Positions 34,360 through 40,945 of a DNA stretch of 64,000 bases are shown here, piece after piece. This stretch comes from Desulfolithobacter dissulfuricans (GTDB lineage: Bacteria > Desulfobacterota > Desulfobulbia > Desulfobulbales > Desulfobulbaceae). Below the pieces are notes generated by a model that was not told the origin of the DNA, did no database searches, and was given only the letters and a program-made list of their open reading frames with translations. The stretch covers positions 2,426,001 through 2,490,000 of the forward strand of contig NZ_AP024233.1 of assembly GCF_025998535.1 (NCBI RefSeq). The letters are read 5' to 3'. Numbering within the stretch: the stretch's first letter is position 1; each line of letters opens with the position of its first letter. The position numbers were made by a program, and so were the translations under genes.

Positions 34360-35283
34360 TTAGCAGCCGAATGCCTTCTGCAGGTTCGGAATGGTCTGCT
34401 TCTTACGGCTCATCATGCCCTCGATCCACATGGAATCGCCTTCGAGCTTGGTGCCGAAAGCCTTCTCAATCAGGGCCGGATCATCGGAAACGACCAGCAG
34501 GTCGGTCCCTTCCTTCACGACATCGGTGAGCATCAGCAGGATGGTGTGGTGTCCGCCGGCCGCTTTCTGCTCCTTCATGGCATTGAGCAGGTCTTCGCGG
34601 ATATCAGCAACCTGATCCAGGGTGGCAAGCTCCAGCTGACCACAGCCGACCTTGTTGCCGTTCATGTCAAAGTCCTTGTAGTCACGGTTGAGCAGGTCCT
34701 TGGCCGGAACGCCCTCAACACCACTCTTGGCCTTGAGCATATCCATGAACAGGCCGTCGGTATCCTCGACACCGGCGATCTTTTTGAGCTCTTCCACGGC
34801 CTGCTTGTCTTCATCGGTGCAGGTGGGCGACTTGAAGTTAACCGTATCGGACAGGATGGCAGCCAGCATCAGACCGGCAACCTTGGGATCAATGGCGACC
34901 CCTTCGATGTTGTAGAGCTGGGTCAGAACAGTGCCGGTGCAGCCCACGGGCTTGACGCAGCAGAAAATCGGATTATTGGTGGTTACATCACCGATCTTGT
35001 GATGGTCGACAATGGCAACAACCTCTCCGTCGCCGAGGTTGTCCGGGGCCTGGGCCAGATCGCTGTGATCAACCAGAGCGACCTTCTTGCCGGCGGCATC
35101 GGTCATGGTCTCGGGAACGGCAACACCGAAACGTTCGAGTACGACCACGGTTTCGGGGTTCAGCTCGCCCTGAACAACGGGAATGAAATCCTCACCCTTG
35201 GCCTTCATCAACTCGGCATAGGCAATGGCAGCGGTGACAGAGTCCGTATCCGGATTTTTGTGACCTACGACATAGACAGACAT
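34360..35283 (-). CDS. ppaC: Manganese-dependent inorganic pyrophosphatase (family II)
   Basis: DHH-family enzyme that hydrolyses pyrophosphate, important in sulfate reducers because sulfate activation releases PPi. 307 residues. Metal-ligand motifs are visible: GHKNPDTDSV at the N-terminus, VDHSD and IVDHHKIGD in the middle, and SRKKQTIPNL in the C-terminal DHHA2 domain. The ATG at 35283 is preceded by a perfect AAGGAGG. No CBS domains are inserted, so this is the simple unregulated form. It has its own promoter candidate and terminator. Confidence 0.95.
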   Translation of the reverse strand: MSVYVVGHKNPDTDSVTAAIAYAELMKAKGEDFIPVVQGELNPETVVVLERFGVAVPETMTDAAGKKVALVDHSDLAQAPDNLGDGEVVAIVDHHKIGDVTTNNPIFCCVKPVGCTGTVLTQLYNIEGVAIDPKVAGLMLAAILSDTVNFKSPTCTDEDKQAVEELKKIAGVEDTDGLFMDMLKAKSGVEGVPAKDLLNRDYKDFDMNGNKVGCGQLELATLDQVADIREDLLNAMKEQKAAGGHHTILLMLTDVVKEGTDLLVVSDDPALIEKAFGTKLEGDSMWIEGMMSRKKQTIPNLQKAFGC

Positions 35284-35712
35284 GGTAAAATCCTCCTTCG
35301 TTCGATGAATTAGTGTGTACGCAAAACGTAAAAATGACCTCCAGACATGCTGCCACTTCTCTGAATGAGAATTCATTATATGACAACATAAAACAGGTGA
35401 ATCTTAGTCCTTTCCAGATGCAGCGTCAAGGGGAAAAAGGTTAGAATCCCGTTAAGATAAACCGCATCAAACAGACACATAATTAATTGTGAACCAGGAA
35501 AAGATCTGTCCGCCAATCCGGAGATCGATTTCCCCGTGCCCCTGGCGCAGCGGCTGTCAACCCGCCATTGCGGTCGCCTGTACCTGCAGGGGCCTGAAGG
35601 GTGATTTTTTTCCTTTTCCCTTCTTGGCCGGGATTTGCTACATTAGGGCGTAGCAGCACCTTGTATACTTTCTCCTGAATCCCGTTCAGGTCCCCATCGT
35701 TTCAGGTATCCC
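35284..35712. other. Intergenic region ppaC / unknown membrane-anchored gene
   Basis: Apart from the ppaC promoter candidate I see no gene, repeat or terminator. The stretch 35400-35700 is of normal composition and has no open frame with a ribosome-binding site. Confidence 0.4.
35375..35380 (-). promoter_or_regulatory. Candidate -10 box of the ppaC promoter
   Basis: A perfect minus-strand TATAAT, 92 bases before the ppaC ATG. A TTCACC about 15 bases upstream is a weak -35. The adjoining AATGAGAATTCATT (35364-35377) is partly palindromic and could bind a regulator; no consensus is matched well. Confidence 0.4.
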
Positions 35713-36696
35713 ATGAGCGAAACCGAACCCGGAAAACAGAAGTCCTCCCGCCGGAAAAAATCCTCCCCATGGCCGATCATCTGGCTTGGTTGTCTTCTCC
35801 TGGCCGGACTTGCTGTCGCTCTTGGCTGGTACCTGATCAGGGAACAGAAAACCGCCACCCTGGTGGCGCGGCTCGAAGAACCTCTGGAAACACCCCCTGT
35901 GGAACAGGTACCAGAGCCACCTTCCCCGAAAACCCTGACAGTGCCGGAACCCCCGGCACCTGCCCTGGAATCCGGAGCGGCGCCACAACCACCCCGAACA
36001 GGGGAAGAAAAAATACAGATCCAGCCATCTCCAGCCGTCGAACTCCCGCCGCCAGCCCCTGTTCTGACAAAAGAGGAGCAGGAGTGCAGGGAACTTGCCC
36101 TGAGGCTGCACGATTTCTTCACCAGCCTGGACGAGAAGGAGTACATCAGGGAATTCCAGCTTGGCAAACCCTCCCAGGAGTATTTCCGCGCCCTGGCAGA
36201 CAAGCTGCTCGACAATCCACCGGTGGTCTCCCGGGAATATGACGACCTCTACACCATGCTCAAGAACATGGCCCATTTCTTCCGGATCATCGGCAAAAAC
36301 AACATCCTCCTTCTCAAGGCCATCTTTGACCGCGAAGGAGACCGGGTGGAAGACGTGGCCGCGGATCTCTACCGCTGGGCGACCCTCCAGTGCGAAAGCG
36401 ACCGGTTCTCCTTTGTCCTGCCCCTGGACAAGCTCTATGAGTATGCCGGTTTTTTCCTCAACACCATCGGCGGGCGTTCCTATCTCTTCCGGCGCGACTC
36501 GCAGCTGCGGCTGCTGGTGAACTACTACTCCACCCTGATCATCGACTGGGCTAACCGGGAAGATGCCAACCGCTACGGCCTTGACATCCGGCAGATCCTG
36601 CCCCAGCTGATCCAGGAAATCGAAACCAGTAACCAGCTGGTGTACAAGGAGAGGTATCTCGACAGGCTCTATGAGCTCCTGGAACAGTACCAGTAA
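35713..36696 (+). CDS. Membrane-anchored protein with proline-rich linker, unknown function
   Basis: 327 residues that I do not recognise. After a basic N-terminus (KQKSSRRKKSS) there is one hydrophobic segment at about 19-42, so the protein is anchored in the inner membrane with its bulk in the periplasm. Residues 55-120 are rich in Pro and Glu (PPVEQVPEPPSP and similar), a flexible spacer. The C-terminal 200 residues are helical and charged (LRLHDFFTSLDEKEYI, KNMAHFFRIIGKNNILLLKAIFD) without cysteines or known motifs. The layout resembles TonB-like or periplasm-spanning adaptor proteins, but no TonB C-terminal motif is seen. No close neighbour on the same strand. Confidence 0.7.
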   Translation: MSETEPGKQKSSRRKKSSPWPIIWLGCLLLAGLAVALGWYLIREQKTATLVARLEEPLETPPVEQVPEPPSPKTLTVPEPPAPALESGAAPQPPRTGEEKIQIQPSPAVELPPPAPVLTKEEQECRELALRLHDFFTSLDEKEYIREFQLGKPSQEYFRALADKLLDNPPVVSREYDDLYTMLKNMAHFFRIIGKNNILLLKAIFDREGDRVEDVAADLYRWATLQCESDRFSFVLPLDKLYEYAGFFLNTIGGRSYLFRRDSQLRLLVNYYSTLIIDWANREDANRYGLDIRQILPQLIQEIETSNQLVYKERYLDRLYELLEQYQ

Positions 36697-36796
36697 GGAA
36701 GAACACAGGGAGATTACTGTCCGGTAGAGAAGCCGGTGGTCCGGGCGCGGACAGGAGATGAAGACGGGACAGGGAGTACAGAAACCAAAAGAAAAT

Positions 36797-36970
36797 CTGA
36801 TTACCACTGAAATTCAGCCACCGATGAATGAAGGTGTCGGGGCTTGCTTGTTGCACGGGTGTCTGTGGCCTGGATGGCCACAGTCAAGCCCCCAGGGACG
36901 GGTTTATGGCGTCCCGTAAAACAAGCGAGGCCCGGCACCGGTTTCAATGCTGAAGATTGATGGTAATCAC
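36797..36970. repeat. Palindromic MITE-like element, copy 2 (174 bp, inverted relative to copies 1 and 3)
   Basis: Begins CTGATTACCACTG and ends GATGGTAATCAC. Contains the same central GGGACGGG...CCCGT block and TGTGGCC/GGCCACA hairpin as the other copies. Flanks AAAAGAAAAT (36787-36796) and AAAAGAAAAA (36971-36980) are 9 of 10 identical. Lies against the terminator of the BAX-inhibitor-1 gene. Confidence 0.8.
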
Positions 36971-36975
36971 AAAAG

Positions 36976-37003
36976 AAAAAGGCCGGGAATTCCCGGCCTT
37001 TTT
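36976..37003 (-). terminator. Terminator of the BAX-inhibitor-1 gene
   Basis: A perfect 28-base palindrome, AAAAAGGCCGGGAA with its mirror TTCCCGGCCTTTTT, ending in T5 on both strands, so it can act in both directions. Lies 72 bases after the minus-strand gene. Confidence 0.85.
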
Positions 37004-37075
37004 CCTGTATATGGCTCTGCTGACTGGCTGGTCAGCGAGCCAGCCAGTCAGTAGGAATAGAGTCGGAGACCAATT

Positions 37076-37795
37076 TCAGTCCCTGCTGCTGCCGAAAAAG
37101 CGAAGCAGCATGAGAAAGAGATTGATGAAGTCAAGATACAGGGCCAGGGCGCCGATGATGGCCCCCTTGCGGATGGCCGACTCGCCCTGCTCCATAATGC
37201 CCTGTTCGCCCATCAGCTTGATCTTCTGCACATCCCAGGCCGTCAGACCGACAAAGACCAGGACCCCGATGACCGAAATGGTCCAGTAAAGGCTGGAGCT
37301 GTTCAGGAAGATATTGACGATAGAGGCCAGAATGATACCGATCAGGCCCATGAACAGAAACGACCCCATGCCCGAAAGGTCCCGTCTGGTGACCATTCCG
37401 TAAACCGCCATGGCCCCGAACATGCCGGCGGTGATCAGAAAGGTCCCGCCGATGGAGGCCCGGGTGTAGGCCAGGAAGATGGTGGACAGGGTCAGGCCGT
37501 TGAGCACCGAATAGCCCAGAAAGAGCCCGGTGGCGGTCGTGGCCTGGATCTTGTCGATCCGGGCGGAAAGGAAGAAGACCAGTCCCAGTTCCGCGAGCAG
37601 CAGTATCATAAACAGGGGTGTGCCGATAATGGACATGGCCAGCCCGGACTGGGCGGTGAAAAACGCCACCAGGCCGGTCAGGCCGAGGCCGATGGCCATC
37701 CAGTTGAAGACCTTGGCCAAAAATATGGTCGAGGCCTCCTGCCGCGCTTGCGCTACAGTTATTGTGCTGGTACCGTACTGCGTATCAGTTTGCAT
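37076..37795 (-). CDS. BAX inhibitor-1/YccA family membrane protein
   Basis: 239 residues with seven hydrophobic segments covering about residues 28-235 and a short polar N-terminus (MQTDTQYGTSTIT). The segment GYSVLNGLTLSTIFL and the C-terminal ALYLDFINLFLMLLRFFGSSRD are signatures of the YccA/YbhL branch, seen as YLDFINLFLMLLRFFG. Members act as pH-gated calcium leak channels or interact with FtsH-type membrane quality control; the substrate here is unknown. Divergent from cooC with a 111-base intergenic region. Confidence 0.92.
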   Translation of the reverse strand: MQTDTQYGTSTITVAQARQEASTIFLAKVFNWMAIGLGLTGLVAFFTAQSGLAMSIIGTPLFMILLLAELGLVFFLSARIDKIQATTATGLFLGYSVLNGLTLSTIFLAYTRASIGGTFLITAGMFGAMAVYGMVTRRDLSGMGSFLFMGLIGIILASIVNIFLNSSSLYWTISVIGVLVFVGLTAWDVQKIKLMGEQGIMEQGESAIRKGAIIGALALYLDFINLFLMLLRFFGSSRD

Positions 37796-37906
37796 GGTGA
37801 ATAAGCTCCTTAAATGTACACATCGTTTTGTTGCAGGAATATTACACTCTGTGGAACTATTTTAACCACTCCTGCACGAAAGGCAACAAACAGTTTCAGG
37901 TGACGC

Positions 37907-38683
37907 ATGAAGATAGCTATCAGCGGTAAGGGCGGAGTCGGCAAAACAACCATCATGGCCCTGCTGGCCCGGGAATTGCGCCGGACCGGACGGGAGGTTC
38001 TGATCATCGATGCCGATCCGAGCCCGCATATGGCCGAGACCCTCGGCATCAGGGACATTGAGCGGGCCCGGCCCATTGCCGACATGACAAAACTGCTGGC
38101 CGAGCGGGCCGGCAAGACCCCTGGTTCCCCCTTCTACCAGCTCAATCCCCAGGTGGACGACCTGCTCAGGGATTTCATGATTGAACAGGACGGATTAAAG
38201 CTCATGGTGCTTGGCGCCGTGCAGACCGCCGAAGGCGGCTGCGCCTGTCCGGAAAACCATGTTCTGCGCAAGATGCTCAAGAAGCTGCTGCTGACCGCCA
38301 ACCAGGCCGTGCTCCTGGACATGGAGGCCGGGGTGGAGCATCTGGGTCGGGGCACGGTGGCCGGCGCTGACCAGCTGCTCATCGTGGTGATCCCGTCCCG
38401 CTCCAGCATCCGCACGGCCCTCAAAATCCGCAAGCTGGCCGAGGATGTCCAGATTCCGCGGATCTCCTTTGTCGGCAACCTGGTCCGGGACGAAGAAGAT
38501 AAAACCTTCCTGCGCCAGGGGTTGGGCGAGGAACCGGTGGCCTTTTTCCCCGATGCCGCCGCCATCCGCCGGGCGGAAAGGGCCGAGAAGCCGATCATCG
38601 ATATCGAAGACGAACTGGACAGGGCTCCGCAGCAGCTCCTCGAGGCCATCCTCAATGGTTGCGGAGAATCAGGCGACGTGTGA
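37907..38683 (+). CDS. cooC: CO dehydrogenase maturation ATPase CooC
   Basis: MinD/NifH-type ATPase that inserts nickel into carbon monoxide dehydrogenase. 258 residues. Deviant Walker A GKGGVGKTT at residues 7-15, switch region VLIIDADPSPHMAETLG, and the CxC metal-binding pair in GGCACPEN, the feature that separates CooC from ordinary ParA/MinD proteins. No CODH structural gene is in the window, but fhs supports a Wood-Ljungdahl context, so CODH/acetyl-CoA synthase should be encoded elsewhere. Confidence 0.9.
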   Translation: MKIAISGKGGVGKTTIMALLARELRRTGREVLIIDADPSPHMAETLGIRDIERARPIADMTKLLAERAGKTPGSPFYQLNPQVDDLLRDFMIEQDGLKLMVLGAVQTAEGGCACPENHVLRKMLKKLLLTANQAVLLDMEAGVEHLGRGTVAGADQLLIVVIPSRSSIRTALKIRKLAEDVQIPRISFVGNLVRDEEDKTFLRQGLGEEPVAFFPDAAAIRRAERAEKPIIDIEDELDRAPQQLLEAILNGCGESGDV

Positions 38684-38731
38684 CTCCACCCTGCCCCCGC
38701 GTCCTCAGGGAAAAGAGGTCCTGCCCCTCCA

Positions 38732-39478
38732 TCAGGTCTTGCCGGGATCGTTTTCCTGCCAGCAGCCGTCCCTTAAAATCTGGTGCGGTTTGAAGGAGGC
38801 CTTGTAGCGCATGGCCTGGACCTGTTCTATCCAATAGCCGAGATAGAGGGTGGTGATGCGGTGACTGCGACAGAAATCGATCAGGTAGAGGATATTGAAG
38901 GTGCCTGGACTGCGCCGGCTTTCCTCGGGATCAAAGTAGAAATAGACTGCGTTAAGCCACTGATCCGAGGCATCGACAACGGCCACGCCGAGAAGGCGGT
39001 CACCGATCCGGTAGCGGATCTCGAAACAACGGGTCAGCGAAGTGAGAAAAAATCCGGAGTAGTAGCTCTGCCCGTCACTCCTGCCGTCGGGAAAACGGAC
39101 CTGGAGGAAACGGTCCAGCAGGGCCAGGTTCTCCGCGCTCATGGTCAGCGGTGCCACCCCGGCGGCCACATCCTGGTTCTTTTTCCACACCCGTTTCTGG
39201 TTCCGGTTGGGCCGAAACAGGAGCGGGTCCAGACGGATGGGCACGCAGCTGCTGCAACCTGGACAGCGCATGCAGTACATGCAGTTACCGTTGCGGCGGA
39301 AACCGTTTTCCAGGAAACGGCCCATGGTTGCATCGTCAAGGGGACCGAACAGGGCCTGATGGTATACCGCCTGATGCTCGAGTCCGTACGGGCAGCGTGT
39401 GGAGATATCGACGAAATACCTCTCCAGTTCCGCACCGATTCCCGTGTTGCGGCTGCCTGTATTTTCCCGAACCGTCAT
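38732..39478 (-). CDS. bpt: Aspartate/glutamate leucyltransferase, ATE/Bpt family
   Basis: Aminoacyl-tRNA-protein transferase of the N-end rule pathway, adding Leu (bacterial Bpt) to N-terminal Asp/Glu so that ClpS-ClpAP degrades the protein. 248 residues from the ATG at 39478. The Cys-rich N-terminal region CMYCMRCPGCSSCVPIRLD, CPYGLEHQAVY, and the C-terminal LYLGYWIEQVQAMRYKASFKP, here given in part as LGYWI and MRYKASFKP, are typical. It follows gdhA on the same strand after a 117-base gap that contains a strong hairpin, so read-through expression may be limited. Confidence 0.88.
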   Translation of the reverse strand: MTVRENTGSRNTGIGAELERYFVDISTRCPYGLEHQAVYHQALFGPLDDATMGRFLENGFRRNGNCMYCMRCPGCSSCVPIRLDPLLFRPNRNQKRVWKKNQDVAAGVAPLTMSAENLALLDRFLQVRFPDGRSDGQSYYSGFFLTSLTRCFEIRYRIGDRLLGVAVVDASDQWLNAVYFYFDPEESRRSPGTFNILYLIDFCRSHRITTLYLGYWIEQVQAMRYKASFKPHQILRDGCWQENDPGKT

Positions 39479-39551
39479 GCCTCTTTTCCCATCGCCCCGG
39501 GAGGGCAACGCACAGCCTGGGACGAAAATATGATTCACGATCAAAAGATTT

Positions 39552-39588
39552 CAGGCGATGGTATCGCTTAAGGGGATACCATCGCCTG
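39552..39588 (-). terminator. Stem-loop between gdhA and bpt
   Basis: A perfect 14-bp stem (39552-39565 with 39575-39588), loop of 9, directly after gdhA. On the minus strand it is followed by AAATCTTTTG, only weakly T-rich, so it may be a leaky terminator or an mRNA-stabilising hairpin. Confidence 0.6.
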
Positions 39589-39595
39589 CGCCCGT

Positions 39596-40945
39596 CTAAA
39601 CCAGCCCCTGGTCCAGCATGGCATTGACCACCTTGGTGAAGCCGGCGATATTGGCTCCGGCCAGGTAGTTTTCCTTCATGCCGTACTCCTCGGACGCGTG
39701 GAGACAGGTCCGGTGAATGGAGTGCATGATCTGCCGCAGCCGGCTATCCACCTCTTCCCTGGGCCAGCCCAGCCGCATGGAGTTCTGGGCCATCTCCAGC
39801 CCGGACACCGCGACGCCGCCGGCATTGGCCGCCTTGCCCGGACCGTACATCACGTTGTTGTCGAGAAAGACATCGATGGCCCCGGGAGTGGACGGCATGT
39901 TGGCCCCCTCGCTGACCAGGGTCACCCCGTTGTTGACCAGGTTCTGGGCATCACGCTCGCACAGTTCATTTTCTGTCGCACAGGGCATGGCGCAGTCAGC
40001 CTTGTGACTCCAGAGCGGATTATGGTCAAGGGAGGGATCATGTTCAGTATACACAGCCTGGGGATATTTCTCCACGTATTCACGAATCCGGCCCCGGCGG
40101 ATGTTTTTCAGCTGCTTGACAAAGGCCAGCTTGTCCGCATCGATCCCTTCTTCATCATAGATATACCCCGAAGAATCGGACATGGTCACCACCCTGCCCC
40201 CCATCTCCAGGATCTTTTCCGTGGTGTACTGGGCCACATTGCCTGATCCTGAAACCAGACAGGTCCTGCCCTCCAGGGTCTGGCCCCGCTCCTGGAGCAT
40301 TTCCGAAGCAAAATAGACCACCCCGTAGCCAGTGGCCTCGGGCCGGATCAGGCTGCCACCCCAAGCCAGGCTCTTGCCGGTCAAAACCCCGGTAAACTCG
40401 TTGGAAAGTTTTTTATACATTCCGAACAGGTAGCCAATCTCCCGGGCCCCGACCCCGATATCACCGGCCGGAATATCGGTGTTGGGGCCGATATGGCGGA
40501 ACAACTCGGCCATGAAGGCCTGGCAGAAACGCATGACCTCGCCGTCCGAGCGACCCTTGGGGTTGAAATCCGAGCCCCCCTTGCCGCCCCCCATGTTGAG
40601 GGTGGTCAGCGAGTTTTTGAAGACCTGCTCAAAGGCAAGGAACTTGATGATGGACAGGGTCACGGAGGGATGAAAGCGGAGCCCACCCTTGTAGGGACCG
40701 ATAGCGCTGTTCATCTCCACCCGGAACCCCCGGTTGACATGGACCTGTCCCTGATCATCCATCCAGGGGACCCGAAACATGATAACCCGTTCCGGCTCGG
40801 TGATCCGGTCGACCACCGCCTGTTTTCGATATTCCGGGTTTCGTTCCAGTACGGGACGAACACTTTCCAGCACCTCCTGTACAGCCTGATGGAATTCAAG
40901 CTCATGGACATCGCACTGGTAGACCCGTGGTTTTACCTCATCCAT
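39596..40945 (-). CDS. gdhA: NADP-type glutamate dehydrogenase
   Basis: Reductive amination of 2-oxoglutarate, a main ammonium assimilation route. 449 residues, the size of the small hexameric enzymes. Substrate-site motifs are clear: GPYKGGLRFHPSV and LNMGGGKGGSDFNPKG with the catalytic lysines, PAGDIGVGAREIGYLFG, and the nucleotide loop VSGSGNVAQYT. The start overlaps the end of the upstream receiver/PEP-binding gene by 8 bases (ATGGATGA), which implies coupled translation and perhaps regulation by that protein. Confidence 0.95.
   Translation of the reverse strand: MDEVKPRVYQCDVHELEFHQAVQEVLESVRPVLERNPEYRKQAVVDRITEPERVIMFRVPWMDDQGQVHVNRGFRVEMNSAIGPYKGGLRFHPSVTLSIIKFLAFEQVFKNSLTTLNMGGGKGGSDFNPKGRSDGEVMRFCQAFMAELFRHIGPNTDIPAGDIGVGAREIGYLFGMYKKLSNEFTGVLTGKSLAWGGSLIRPEATGYGVVYFASEMLQERGQTLEGRTCLVSGSGNVAQYTTEKILEMGGRVVTMSDSSGYIYDEEGIDADKLAFVKQLKNIRRGRIREYVEKYPQAVYTEHDPSLDHNPLWSHKADCAMPCATENELCERDAQNLVNNGVTLVSEGANMPSTPGAIDVFLDNNVMYGPGKAANAGGVAVSGLEMAQNSMRLGWPREEVDSRLRQIMHSIHRTCLHASEEYGMKENYLAGANIAGFTKVVNAMLDQGLV

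Noticed and set aside
35364-35377. Fur box near the ppaC promoter
   Set aside because: AATGAGAATTCATT matches the 19-bp Fur consensus only in part; no iron gene is adjacent.
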